DNA of 64,000 nt from Granulicoccus phenolivorans DSM 17626 = NBRC 107789 = JCM 15570 (GTDB lineage: Bacteria > Actinomycetota > Actinomycetes > Propionibacteriales > Propionibacteriaceae): assembly GCF_000423085.1 (NCBI RefSeq), contig NZ_KE383974.1, positions 93,780 to 157,779 of the forward strand, read 5' to 3'. Both the position numbers and the translations under genes were made by a program. The notes beneath the pieces are model-generated. The model was not told the DNA's origin and made no database searches. It was given only the letters and a program-made list of their open reading frames with translations. Of the stretch, positions 49,352 to 61,197 are shown in pieces. Every line of letters begins with the position of its first letter. Positions within the stretch are counted from its first letter, which is position 1.

Positions 49352-49648
49352 GTGGCAGTCACGATCAAGCCGCTCGAGGACCGCGTCCTCGTTCAGCCGC
49401 TCGAGGCCGAGCAGACCACCGCTTCCGGCCTGGTTATCCCCGATACCGCTCAGGAGAAGCCGCAGGAGGGCAAGGTCATCGCCACCGGCCCCGGCCGCGT
49501 CGACGACAAGGGCGCCCGGGTTCCGATGGACGTCGCCGAGGGCGACGTCGTGATCTTCTCGAAGTACGGCGGCACCGAGGTCAAGTACAACGGCGCGGAG
49601 TACCTGCTGCTCAACGCGCGCGACATCCTCGCCGTCGTCTCCAAGTGA
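49352..49648 (+). CDS. groES: Co-chaperonin GroES
   Basis: A 98-residue GroES that caps the GroEL cage. GTG 49352 has GAAAGGGG at the right distance; a TTG two codons earlier is less likely. [17 protein letters not shown] at the start, the mobile loop [19 protein letters not shown] and [16 protein letters not shown] are canonical. groEL follows after 17 bp. Two CIRCE-like sites upstream indicate heat-shock control by HrcA. Confidence 0.97.
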   Translation: MAVTIKPLEDRVLVQPLEAEQTTASGLVIPDTAQEKPQEGKVIATGPGRVDDKGARVPMDVAEGDVVIFSKYGGTEVKYNGAEYLLLNARDILAVVSK

Positions 49649-49665
49649 TCTCGGAGGTCGATTAG

Positions 49666-51258
<1,593 letters not shown>

Positions 51259-51280
51259 CCTGTGAGGTCAGTCTCCTGAA

Positions 51281-51308
51281 CGGGGCACCCGCTGTGGCGG
51301 GTGCCCCG
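51281..51308 (+). terminator. Intrinsic terminator of groESL
   Basis: CGGGGCACCCGC (51281-51292) pairs perfectly with 51297-51308 around a TGTG loop, followed by TT. It begins 22 bp after the groEL stop. Confidence 0.85.
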
Positions 51309-51374
51309 TTCTGCGTCTCCGGTCGGGCGTGGGTGCGGCCGCGGGCCGGATGGGTGTCGGGGCCGGGCGGGTAT

Positions 51375-51418
51375 CGCGGGCCGGTCGGGTGTCGCGGGCC
51401 GGTCGGGTGTCGCGGGCC
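51375..51418. repeat. 18-bp tandem repeat
   Basis: CGCGGGCCGGTCGGGTGT is repeated exactly at 51375-51392 and 51393-51410, followed by a partial third copy. A degenerate copy precedes it. It lies just after the groEL terminator. Confidence 0.85.
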
Positions 51419-51420
51419 GT

Positions 51421-52250
51421 TGGTTGGGTTTGCGGTGTTGCCTGCGGGCTCGCGGGTCCGTGTCGGGTACGCGGGCCCTGCAGGGGCTGCGGGACGGACG
51501 GGGGACCGCGGACTGTACCGAGCGTCGCTGGTTGGTGCTGATGCGGCGCTGTGCCAGCCACGTAGGTCAGGTGTCCGAGCAGCGACCAGGTGTCCGAGCG
51601 GTGTTCCGGGCAGGGAGCGTCCCTGATGGTCACGGAGCTTCGGGGCGCCCGGACGCTGCGTACCCCTGAGGGCCGCTGTCCGCACGGGCTGACGCTGGAT
51701 GGTCGAACCTCGGGGGGTGCTCCAGGGCCGAACAAGGTGGTGGGGGTCATTGGTCTGCTTTACGTGGCTGCGGTGGGGCAAGTCCGGTGGGTTCGCGGGC
51801 CAACGGCCGGGTCTGCGGTGCTTCCTGCGGGCTCGCGGGTCCGTGCAGGGGCTGCGGGACGGATTGGGGACCGCGGACTGCACCGAGCGTCGCTGGTTGG
51901 TGCCGATGCGTCGCTGGGCCGGCCATGCAGGCCAGGTGTCCGAGCAGCTACCAGGTGTCCGAGCGGTGTTCCGGGCAGGGAGCGTCCCTGATGGTCACGG
52001 AGCTTCGGGGCGCCGGGACGCTGCGTACCCCTGACGGCCGCTGTCGGCCCGGGATGACGCTGGGTGGGGCAAGTCCGGTGGGTTTGCGGGCCAACGGTCG
52101 GGTCTGCGGTGCTTCCGGTGAGTTCGCAGGCCGGTGTCGGGTACGCGGGCCGTGCAGGGGCTGCGGGACGGACGGGGGACCGCGGACTGCACCGAGCGTC
52201 GCTGGTTGGTGCCGATGCCTCGCTGGGCCGCCCCGGCCGGTAACTCCTAC
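51421..52250. repeat. Array of three long direct repeats in a 1-kb non-coding stretch
   Basis: A core of about 76 bp starting GCAGGGGCTGCGGGACGGA occurs near 51479, 51845 and 52154. The first two copies continue in near-identity to about 51702 and 52062; copies two and three share the 50 bp before the core. Each long copy contains a doubled CAGGTGTCCGAGC. Open frames run through in several directions, but none has a start signal or is conserved between copies. The 71 bp at 51470-51540 match the complement of 32652-32722. The region 51259-52314 otherwise holds no recognisable gene. Confidence 0.85.
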
Positions 52251-52302
52251 ACGCCCCGTTTGGCTGGGCAGAACGCCCGACCCGCGGCCACGCCGGTACG
52301 GT

Positions 52303-52308
52303 CATACT
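52303..52308 (+). promoter_or_regulatory. Candidate -10 box (leaderless) of the aldolase gene
   Basis: CATACT ends 6 nt before ATG 52315, with no ribosome binding site between. Confidence 0.45.
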
Positions 52309-52314
52309 GGGCCC

Positions 52315-53145
52315 ATGGTCAACACCACTGCCTCCGACACTTCCTCCGACGAGGGCTTCACCGGCCTGCGCGGCGCCCTCGCCGACCCGGACCGCCGCCT
52401 GCTCGGCACCTTCGTCAACATTCCCCGGGTCGAGGTGGTGGAGCTGGTCGCCGCTGCCGGGTTCGACCTCATCGTGATCGACGCCGAGCACGGCCCGTTC
52501 GGGCTCGAGCCGCTGGTTCCGCTGATCGCGGCCGCCCAGGGCAGTGGCATGTACGCCGTGGTCCGGGTTCCCGAACTGCGCCCGCACGCGATCGGCGCCG
52601 TCCTCGACATCGGCGCCGACGGCATCCTGGTCCCGCACGTGCTCTCCGGCGACGCCACCGCCCAGGTCGTCGCGGCTGCCCGCTTCGCCCCCGAGGGGAC
52701 CCGGTCGTTGCACAACGGCGTCCGGGCCGCCCGCTACGGCGCCGACCCCGACTACTTCGCCGCGGCGAACCGGCGTACCGCGGTCCTGGTGATGTGTGAG
52801 GACATCGAAGCCGTCCGGGCCATCGACGACCTGATCGCGGTGCCCGGCGCCGACGCCATCTTCGTCGGCCCGCTCGACCTGTCCGCCTCGATGGGCTACG
52901 TCGGGCAGCCCAACCACCCCGAGGTCGTGGACACCGTCCGCAGTGTCCTGGGTCAGGCCACCAACGCCGGCAAGGCCGGCTCGCTGATGGTCAGTACGGC
53001 CCAGCAGGCCCGCGATCTGCTGGACGCCGGCGCCCGGATGGTGCTGGTCTCGGTCGACACCGCGATGATCCTGGAGGCCTTCACCCGGACCCGGGCCGCG
53101 GTGTTCCCCGAGGATCCGGTGCCCCGGCGCGGCCCCGGCTACTGA
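52315..53145 (+). CDS. HpcH/HpaI-family aldolase
   Basis: A 276-residue class II (metal-dependent) pyruvate aldolase of the HpcH/HpaI type, which cleaves 2-keto-4-hydroxy acids to pyruvate and an aldehyde. LIVIDAEHGPFG carries the catalytic His; VMCEDIEAV supplies the metal-binding Glu and IFVGPLDLSASMG the Asp. The protein is complete. ATG 52315 is the first start after the repeat region and follows a -10-like box directly. No sugar-acid or aromatic pathway genes adjoin it, so the natural substrate is open. Confidence 0.92.
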   Translation: MVNTTASDTSSDEGFTGLRGALADPDRRLLGTFVNIPRVEVVELVAAAGFDLIVIDAEHGPFGLEPLVPLIAAAQGSGMYAVVRVPELRPHAIGAVLDIGADGILVPHVLSGDATAQVVAAARFAPEGTRSLHNGVRAARYGADPDYFAAANRRTAVLVMCEDIEAVRAIDDLIAVPGADAIFVGPLDLSASMGYVGQPNHPEVVDTVRSVLGQATNAGKAGSLMVSTAQQARDLLDAGARMVLVSVDTAMILEAFTRTRAAVFPEDPVPRRGPGY

Positions 53146-53254
53146 GCCCCGGCCGAAGCCGGCGACAACCCCCGGCCCCACCGGCGCGGACGCGGATCTG
53201 GATCCGGCCGATCCCTGGACTAGGATCGGGGCGATCAGGCGAACAGGAGTGGCT

Positions 53255-54835
53255 TTGACCGCACAGACCCGACCCGCGGCCGGCGGACGTTTCGGTTGGC
53301 TGCGTACCCGGGGAGTGCTGATGGGGCTGCTGGGCAGCATCTGCATCAGCATCGCGGTGATGACTCCGGGCTTCGTCCCGAACGCGGGTCTGGATCGGAT
53401 CCTGCCGGTCCGCTGGTTCCGCAACCTGGTGCTGGGCGACCTCTACCTCGGCCGGGTCTTCATGCTCGCCGGCCTGATCCTGTTGATCGGCGGCTGGCTG
53501 CGGCTGCGTCCGGCGGTCACCCCACGGGTGCCGCACGCGGCGATCCTGGCGCTGTGGTCGCTGCCGATGCTGCTGGCCCCACCGATCTTCTCCAGCGACG
53601 TCTTCCTGTACGCCGACCAGGGCTGGATCCTGCATCTGGGCCTGGATCCCTACCAGATCGGACTGGCCCAGGTCGGCGGCCCCTTCGACACCAACGTGCA
53701 CTGGGTGTGGCGCGGCACCACCGCGATCTACCCGCCGCTGGCCCTGCAGATCCAACACCTCATCGTCAGTACGACCGGCTATTCCGGCTACCTGTCGGTG
53801 GTCGCGATGCGGATCCCGGCGATCATCGCCGCGATCGTCATCGCCGTCCTGGTGCCCCGGCTGGCCCGGCTGCTGCGGGTCGATCCGGAACTCGCCAAGT
53901 GGATGGCCGTGCTCAACCCGATGCTGCTGCTGCACTACATCGGTGGCGCGCACAACGACGCGCTGATGGCCGCCGGCGTCCTGCTGGCGTGCTACCTGAC
54001 CTACCGCTTCGGTCGCCCGGGGATGCTGATCGGCGCGGCGATCATCGGCGTCGGCACCGCCATCAAACAGCCCGGCCTGATGGCCGCCTTCGCGATCGGA
54101 CTGATCCCGGTTGCCCATCGGCTGCCGAGCATGCCCGTGGCCCGCCGGCTGCTGGTCGGCGGCGGCCATGTGCTGGCGTCGATCGCGGTGGCCGGGCTCG
54201 CGTTCGTGGCAACCACCGCGGCCACCGGTCTCGGCTTCGGCTGGATCCGGGCCACCAGCATCGGCGAGCTCACCTGGTCGATGAGCCCCTCCAGTGTGGT
54301 CGAGCAGATCGTCGGTCCGATCGCCGGCCAGTTCGGCTACACCGGAAATCTGTTGCCGCTGTTCAGCCAGATCACCACCGGGCTGAGCGTACTGGCGCTG
54401 GTCTGGCTGGCCTGGCGCTACTTCTTCGCCGACCGGATCGGGCATGACCCGATCGGCACCCGGTGGCGGCTGGATCCGGCCGCGCCCACCGACTGGCACG
54501 ACTACCCGCTGCGCTGGCTGGCCTGGGCCTTCATCCTGTTCAGCCTGGGCGGGTCGGGGTATCACACCTGGTACTGGCTGTGGGGTGGCATCTATCTCGG
54601 CATGCTGCGCTACAACGACAAGCTGATGCGCCTGGTCGTGGCGATCATGATCTTCCTGCTGACCACCGAGGCCGGCCAGGAGTACTACTCTGTGCGCACC
54701 ATTCCGGGCATGGTGCTCGGGGCGACACTGGCGTACCTGTGGTGGATCTATTCGGTGCGGTGGAAGTTCAACCGCTCCGATCCCACCGCGGCGACCGACG
54801 CCCCGGTGCCGAGCGTGTCCGGCGGAATAAGATGA
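53255..54835 (+). CDS. mptB: Polyprenol-phosphomannose-dependent mannosyltransferase, MptB-like
   Basis: A 526-residue integral membrane GT-C glycosyltransferase with about 12 hydrophobic segments. After the first helices comes FSSDVFLYADQGWILHLGLDPY, the extracytoplasmic loop with acidic residues and the G-x-DPY end found in MptB and related alpha-1,6-mannosyltransferases, which use decaprenyl-phosphate mannose. NPMLLLHYIGGAHNDALMAAG and GTAIKQPGL are further family blocks. TTG 53255 was preferred to GTG 53249 because ACAGGAG ends at 53249. The gene stands alone between the aldolase and guaB. It supports synthesis of a lipomannan-like polymer. Confidence 0.85.
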   Translation: MTAQTRPAAGGRFGWLRTRGVLMGLLGSICISIAVMTPGFVPNAGLDRILPVRWFRNLVLGDLYLGRVFMLAGLILLIGGWLRLRPAVTPRVPHAAILALWSLPMLLAPPIFSSDVFLYADQGWILHLGLDPYQIGLAQVGGPFDTNVHWVWRGTTAIYPPLALQIQHLIVSTTGYSGYLSVVAMRIPAIIAAIVIAVLVPRLARLLRVDPELAKWMAVLNPMLLLHYIGGAHNDALMAAGVLLACYLTYRFGRPGMLIGAAIIGVGTAIKQPGLMAAFAIGLIPVAHRLPSMPVARRLLVGGGHVLASIAVAGLAFVATTAATGLGFGWIRATSIGELTWSMSPSSVVEQIVGPIAGQFGYTGNLLPLFSQITTGLSVLALVWLAWRYFFADRIGHDPIGTRWRLDPAAPTDWHDYPLRWLAWAFILFSLGGSGYHTWYWLWGGIYLGMLRYNDKLMRLVVAIMIFLLTTEAGQEYYSVRTIPGMVLGATLAYLWWIYSVRWKFNRSDPTAATDAPVPSVSGGIR

Positions 54836-54861
54836 GGAGCGGTTCGGCTATGTCCAGCAGA

Positions 54862-54877
54862 CGGTTCGATCGAACCG
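54862..54877. promoter_or_regulatory. 16-bp perfect palindrome upstream of guaB
   Basis: CGGTTCGATCGAACCG lies 88 bp before guaB and 26 bp after the mptB stop. GGTTCGG also occurs at 54841-54847. It could be an operator or a small terminator; no T-run follows. Confidence 0.4.
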
Positions 54878-54962
54878 GCTGACGGGCCCATCGCAGCAAC
54901 CAGTCGAGTGCCCGACACAGACACAGACGTACGCAGACCACACGTACTTACACCAGGGGTGA

Positions 54963-56486
<1,524 letters not shown>

Positions 56487-56529
56487 GCTGACCCCGACCG
56501 AGCCACCCCGGCTTGCCGAAAGGACTCCC

Positions 56530-57636
56530 ATGTACGACATCGGCCGTTCCAAGCGTGCCCAGCGGGCCTACTCCCTGGACGATCTGACCATCGTCCCGAC
56601 CCGGCGCACACGGGGGATCGAGGAGGTCGACCTGCATTGGCGGCTGGACGCGGTGGAGTTCGAGTTCCCGATCCTGGCCGCCCCGATGGACTCCATCATG
56701 TCCCCGGCGACCGCGATCACCATCGGCAAGCTGGGCGGGCTCGGTGTGCTCAACCTGGAAGGGCTGTGGACCCGCTACGAGCACCCCGAGGAGCAACTCG
56801 ACCAGCTCTCGGCGATCCAGGACCCGGTCGAGGCGACCCGGCGGATGCAGAGTCTGTACGCCGCCCCGATCGACCCGGAACTGATCACCCGGCGGCTGAC
56901 CGAGATCCGCGAAGCCGGGGTCCCGGTGGCGGGCTCGCTGTCCCCGCGGCATGTCGCCGAGTTCGCCGGGGTGGTGGAGAAGGCCGGGGTCGACTTCTTC
57001 GTCATTCGCGGCACCACCGTGTCGGCCGAACACGTCTCCAGCGTGCATGAGCCGCTGAACCTGAAGCAGTTCATCTACGACCTCGATGTGCCGGTGATCG
57101 TCGGGGGCTGCGCGACCTATCAGGCCGCGCTGCACCTGATGCGCGCCGGCGCGGCCGCGGTGCTGGTCGGCTTCGGCGGTGGCGCGACCCATGCCACCCT
57201 CGACGTGCTCGGGGTCGCGGTCCCGATGGCGACCGCGATCGCCGATGTGGCCGAGGCCCGCCGGGATTACATGGACCAGTCCGGGGGGCGCTACGTCCAC
57301 CTGATCGCCGACGGTGGGGTCGGGCGTACCGGCACCATCGCCAAGGCGTTCGCCTGCGGTGCCGACGCGGTGATGGTGGGCTCCCCGCTGGCCCGGGCGG
57401 CCGAGGCTCCCGGGCACGGCTGGCACTGGGGTGCGGAGGCCTGGCACGCCGACCTGCCGCGCGGGGAACGCGTCCGGTTCTCCCCGATCGGCTCGCTGGA
57501 GGAGATCATGCTCGGCCCGTCGTCGGTCTCCGACGGCACGATGAACCTGGTCGGGGCGCTGCGGCGTACGCTCGCGACGACCGGCTACACCGATGTGAAG
57601 GCGTTCCAGCGCGTCGAGGTCGTGCTGAACCGCTGA
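56530..57636 (+). CDS. guaB3: GuaB3 family protein (IMP dehydrogenase-related, probable GMP reductase)
   Basis: A 368-residue TIM-barrel protein related to IMPDH but without CBS domains. It begins YDIGRSKRAQRAYSLDDLTIVP, the conserved GuaB3 start. Further blocks are LAAPMDSIMSPATAI, VPVIVGGCATYQAALHLM with a candidate active-site Cys, and IADGGVGRTGTIAKAFACGADAVMVG. Recent work on GuaB3 proteins of cyanobacteria and actinobacteria reports GMP reductase activity; whether this one shares it is inference. GAAAGGA precedes ATG 56530, and the gene follows guaB after 43 bp, so both should be cotranscribed. Confidence 0.94.
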   Translation: MYDIGRSKRAQRAYSLDDLTIVPTRRTRGIEEVDLHWRLDAVEFEFPILAAPMDSIMSPATAITIGKLGGLGVLNLEGLWTRYEHPEEQLDQLSAIQDPVEATRRMQSLYAAPIDPELITRRLTEIREAGVPVAGSLSPRHVAEFAGVVEKAGVDFFVIRGTTVSAEHVSSVHEPLNLKQFIYDLDVPVIVGGCATYQAALHLMRAGAAAVLVGFGGGATHATLDVLGVAVPMATAIADVAEARRDYMDQSGGRYVHLIADGGVGRTGTIAKAFACGADAVMVGSPLARAAEAPGHGWHWGAEAWHADLPRGERVRFSPIGSLEEIMLGPSSVSDGTMNLVGALRRTLATTGYTDVKAFQRVEVVLNR

Positions 57637-57675
57637 CCCACTGAGCCGCCGGCCGACCCCGATCAGGAGACATTC

Positions 57676-58005
57676 ATGACCACACCCGACAGCCCCGAGT
57701 CCGCACTGCCGGAGCTGACCCGGCTGCGGGCCAGCATCGACAACCTGGACGCCGCGGTGATCCATCTGCTCGCCGAACGGTTCAAGTGCACCCAGCGGGT
57801 GGGGGAGCTCAAGGCCACCCATGGGCTGCCGCCGGCCGATCCGGCCCGGGAGCAGCAGCAGATCACCCGGATGCGGGGGATCGCTCAGGCCGCCCATCTG
57901 GATCCGGAATTCGCCGAGAAGTTCCTCAACTTCATCGTCTCGGAGGTGGTCCACCACCACGTGGCCATCGCGGAGTCCCATGCCAAGGAGGCCACCGAAA
58001 GCTGA
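57676..58005 (+). CDS. Chorismate mutase (AroQ type)
   Basis: A 109-residue helical protein. LRASIDNLDAAVIHLLAERFKCTQRVGELKA is the first long helix of AroQ enzymes, with the Arg and Lys that bind chorismate, and DPAREQQQITRMRGIA and FAEKFLNFIVSEVVHHH follow. The reaction, chorismate to prephenate, opens phenylalanine and tyrosine synthesis. ATG 57676 has AGGAGAC upstream. It follows guaB3 after 39 bp and is probably the last gene of this unit. Length fits the short bacterial stand-alone type. Confidence 0.92.
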   Translation: MTTPDSPESALPELTRLRASIDNLDAAVIHLLAERFKCTQRVGELKATHGLPPADPAREQQQITRMRGIAQAAHLDPEFAEKFLNFIVSEVVHHHVAIAESHAKEATES

Positions 58006-58106
58006 CCGATTGGTAACAAATTCGGTTACTTCTCTTTGTTCCGTGACGCGGCACAGCGATGGGGCTAGTGTGATTTGGCACACCCCGCACTGCTGTGGAG
58101 GAGATC
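58006..58106 (+). promoter_or_regulatory. Upstream region of the sugar ABC operon
   Basis: The 101-bp gap holds GTAAC (58013-58017) and GTTAC (58025-58029) as an inverted repeat, a TAGTGT -10-like box at 58066-58071, and GTGTG-ATTTGG-CACAC at 58068-58083. The latter overlaps the presumed start point, as a repressor site would. GGAGGAG at 58096-58102 is the ribosome binding site. Confidence 0.4.
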
Positions 58107-59387
58107 GTGTCACATTCAAAACGCATGCGTCGCTGGCTCGCCGCCGGTGTCGCGGTCGCAACGGCCGGCCTGCTCGCCGCTTGTTCGGCGACCAATACCG
58201 GGCCACCCACGCTGACCTGGTACATCAATCCCGATGACGGGGGCCAGGTCGACATCGCGGCCAAGTGCACCCAGGCCTCCGGGGGCACGTATCGGATCCA
58301 GACCTCGCTGCTGCCGCGCGATGCGGCCTCCCAGCGGGAACAGCTGGCCCGCCGCCTCGCCGCCGGGGACAGTTCGCTGGACATCATGAGCCTGGATCCG
58401 CCGTACGTGCCCGAACTGGCCGAACCCGGCTTCCTCGCCCCGGTCCCGCAGACCGTGATCGACCAACGCACCACCGATGTCGTCGACGGCGCCCGCAAGG
58501 GTGCCCAATGGAACGGGAAGTACGTGGTCATCCCGTTCTGGGCGAACACCCAGCTGCTGTGGTACCGCAAGTCGGTGGTCGAGAAGGCCGGCCTGGACAT
58601 GAGCAAGCCGGTCACCTGGGACCAGATCATGAATGTCGCCCGGCAGACCGGAACGCATCTGGGCGTCCAGGGCATCCGCGGCGAATCGATGACGGTGTGG
58701 GTCAACGCGCTGATGGAGTCGCAGGGCCAGTCGATCGTGATCGGCAACGCCAGCAGCGCCGACCAGACGCAGTTCGGCCTGGATTCCCCGCAGGGAGTCA
58801 AGGCGGCCGAGATCATCGGCACCATCGGCCGGGAGGGGCTCGGCGGACCGGGCCTGACCACCCAGGACGAGAACCAGTCGATGAGCACCTTCCAGGGCGC
58901 CAAGGGCTCCTTCATGGTGAACTGGCCCTTCGTGTGGCCGGCCACCCAGTCGGCCAAGCCGGAGCTGATCAGTGACATCGGCTGGACCACCTACCCGCGG
59001 GTGGACGCCAACACCGAATCCGCCCCACCGCTGGGCGGCATCATGCTCGGGGTCGGCGCCAAGAGCAAGCACACCGACCTGGCCTTCGAGGCGGTCACCT
59101 GCATCACCTCGCCGGAGAATCAGGCGCACTACTTCGTCACCAACGGCAACCCGCCGGCGAGCAAGGCCGCCTATGACGACCCCCAGGTCGCCCAGAAGTT
59201 CCCGATGGCCCCGGTGATCCGGACTTCGCTGGACAACGCGAAACCGCGCCCGCAGACCCCGTACTACAACGAGGTCTCCACCGGCCTGCAGCAGCGCTGG
59301 ACGCCGGTGCAGACGGTCACCGACCAGACTCCGGCCCAGACACAACAGTTCCTGATGCAGGTACTGCGAGGGGAGCGATTGCTGTGA
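58107..59387 (+). CDS. Sugar ABC transporter substrate-binding lipoprotein, LpqY-like
   Basis: A 426-residue extracytoplasmic solute-binding lipoprotein. GTG 58107 has GGAGGAG upstream. The signal peptide has a basic start (HSKRMRRW), a hydrophobic core and the lipobox LLAAC, so the mature protein is lipid-anchored. The binding protein fold shows LTWYINPDDGG, LDIMSLDPPYVPELAEPGFL and YVVIPFWANTQLLWYRK, as in the carbohydrate class 1 family. It is followed by two permeases and an ATPase in the order lpqY-sugA-sugB-sugC of mycobacteria, which import trehalose. Trehalose or another oligosaccharide is likely; specificity is inferred from order only. Confidence 0.92.
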   Translation: MSHSKRMRRWLAAGVAVATAGLLAACSATNTGPPTLTWYINPDDGGQVDIAAKCTQASGGTYRIQTSLLPRDAASQREQLARRLAAGDSSLDIMSLDPPYVPELAEPGFLAPVPQTVIDQRTTDVVDGARKGAQWNGKYVVIPFWANTQLLWYRKSVVEKAGLDMSKPVTWDQIMNVARQTGTHLGVQGIRGESMTVWVNALMESQGQSIVIGNASSADQTQFGLDSPQGVKAAEIIGTIGREGLGGPGLTTQDENQSMSTFQGAKGSFMVNWPFVWPATQSAKPELISDIGWTTYPRVDANTESAPPLGGIMLGVGAKSKHTDLAFEAVTCITSPENQAHYFVTNGNPPASKAAYDDPQVAQKFPMAPVIRTSLDNAKPRPQTPYYNEVSTGLQQRWTPVQTVTDQTPAQTQQFLMQVLRGERLL

Positions 59388-60361
59388 GTACTGCTGCACA
59401 ACCCCGCGAAGCCTCCGGCAGCGGCTCGAGCGCCACCACCGGTGGCGCCGTCCAGAAGCGGAACCAGCCCCGACCGCGGCGTACCGAACGGGCCCGGGCC
59501 GAGGCCCGGCTCGGCTGGCTGCTGGCCGGCCCCGCCTTCGTCCTGATGCTGCTGGTGACGATCTATCCGATCCTGCAGGCGGCCTTCGACTCGCTGTTCT
59601 CCTACCGATTGACCGCGCCCCAGGATCGCGCCTTCGTCGGGCTGGGGAACTACGGTGTGGTCTTCACCGACCCGGTCTTCTGGGCCGACTTCGGGGTCAC
59701 CCTGCTGATCACGGTGATCACCGTGGCGGTCGAACTGGTGCTCGGCTTCGCCCTGGCGCTGGTGATGAACTCCGCGATCAAGGGCCTCAAGGGGCTGCTG
59801 CGGACCGCGATCCTGGTGCCCTACGGCATCATCACCGTGGTCTCGGCCTTCGCCTGGTTCTACGCCTTCGACATCAACACCGGCTATGTGAACTCCTGGA
59901 TCGGGCAGCCCAACCTCGACTGGTTCGGTTCGGGACCGACCGCGCTGGTGGTGATCATGGCCTCCGAGATCTGGAAGACCACCCCGTTCATCTCGCTGCT
60001 GCTGCTGTCCGGGCTGGCCCAGGTGCCCAGTGAGCTGACCGAGGCCGCCAAGGTCGACGGGGCGACCTGGTGGGAGCGGATGAGCCGGGTGATCCTGCCG
60101 AATATGAAGGCCGCGATCATGGTCGCCGTGCTGTTCCGGGCGCTGGATGCGTTCCGCATCTTCGACAACATCTTCATCATGACCAACGGTGCGTACGGCA
60201 CCGAGACCCTGTCGCTGCTGGCCTACCGCACCTCGATCGGTCGCCTCGAAGTGGGCATGGGCTCGGCGGTCTCGGTCGTGCTGTTCCTGCTGGTGATCCT
60301 CATCGCGGTGATCGCCATCAAGGGCTTCAAGGTCGACCTGGCCGGAGGAGGCAAGCGATGA
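59384..60361 (+). CDS. Sugar ABC transporter permease, SugA-like
   Basis: A 325-residue permease with six to seven membrane segments. The first 45 residues are a polar, basic cytosolic tail. The EAA loop that contacts the ATPase is [20 protein letters not shown]. The GTG start overlaps the binding-protein stop by 4 bp (GTGA), and the stop overlaps the next permease. It forms a heterodimer with the following gene product. Confidence 0.93.
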   Translation: MSTAAQPREASGSGSSATTGGAVQKRNQPRPRRTERARAEARLGWLLAGPAFVLMLLVTIYPILQAAFDSLFSYRLTAPQDRAFVGLGNYGVVFTDPVFWADFGVTLLITVITVAVELVLGFALALVMNSAIKGLKGLLRTAILVPYGIITVVSAFAWFYAFDINTGYVNSWIGQPNLDWFGSGPTALVVIMASEIWKTTPFISLLLLSGLAQVPSELTEAAKVDGATWWERMSRVILPNMKAAIMVAVLFRALDAFRIFDNIFIMTNGAYGTETLSLLAYRTSIGRLEVGMGSAVSVVLFLLVILIAVIAIKGFKVDLAGGGKR

Positions 60362-61188
60362 AACGCAAAATCGGATGGGCCGTGATCACGATCCTGGTCC
60401 TGGTCTACGCACTGTTCCCGGTGCTGTCGATCCTGATGAACTCGTTCAAGTCCTCCGGCGACTTCACCGAGGGCGGGCAGTTCCTGCCGCGGACCTGGTC
60501 CACGGAGAACTACCAGATGATCTTCTTCGGCGACGCGAAGGACCTGTTCCTGCCCGCGCTGCGCAACTCGCTGGGCATCACCCTGATTGCGACCGTGATC
60601 GCGGTGGTGCTGGCCACCCTGTGTGCGTATGCCGTGGCCCGGCTCGACTTCCCGGGCAAGCGGATCGTGCTCGGGGCGGCGCTGGCGATCTCGATCTTCC
60701 CGGTGATCTCGATCGTGACGCCGCTGTTCAACCTCTGGCGTCAGATCGGGCTGTACGACACCTGGCTCGGTCTGATCATCCCCTACCTGTCGCTGACCCT
60801 GCCGATCTCGATCTACACCCTGTCGGCGTTCTTCCAGCAGATCCCGTGGGAACTCGAACAGGCGGCCCAGGTCGATGGGGCGACCCCGTTCCAGGCGTTC
60901 CGGAAGGTGATTGTGCCGCTGGCCCTGCCGGGGGTGTTCACCACCGCGATCATCGCCTTCTTCATCGCCTGGAACGACTTCGTCTACGGCATTTCGCTGA
61001 CCTCGACGTCGGCGGCGCGACCGGTCCCCGCGGCGCTGGCCTTCTTCACCGGGGCCTCGCAGTTCGAGGAACCGGCCGGAGCGATCTCCGCGGCCGCGAT
61101 CATCGTCACCATTCCCGTCGTCATCATCGTCATGCTGTTCCAGCGTCAGATCGTGTCCGGTCTGACCCAGGGCGCAGTCAAGGGCTAA
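60358..61188 (+). CDS. Sugar ABC transporter permease, SugB-like
   Basis: A 276-residue permease with six membrane segments. Its EAA loop is [24 protein letters not shown] 60358 follows GGAGGAGG and overlaps the preceding stop by 4 bp; a longer frame upstream is a shadow. [16 protein letters not shown] and a C-terminal [16 protein letters not shown], the usual end of this permease type, are present. Confidence 0.94.
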   Translation: MKRKIGWAVITILVLVYALFPVLSILMNSFKSSGDFTEGGQFLPRTWSTENYQMIFFGDAKDLFLPALRNSLGITLIATVIAVVLATLCAYAVARLDFPGKRIVLGAALAISIFPVISIVTPLFNLWRQIGLYDTWLGLIIPYLSLTLPISIYTLSAFFQQIPWELEQAAQVDGATPFQAFRKVIVPLALPGVFTTAIIAFFIAWNDFVYGISLTSTSAARPVPAALAFFTGASQFEEPAGAISAAAIIVTIPVVIIVMLFQRQIVSGLTQGAVKG

Positions 61189-61197
61189 GGAGCCGAA

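Noticed and set aside
58068..58083. CRP/GlxR-type operator GTGTG-ATTTGG-CACAC
   Set aside because: The half-sites are two bases too close for the TGTGA-N6-TCACA consensus; kept only as an unnamed inverted repeat.
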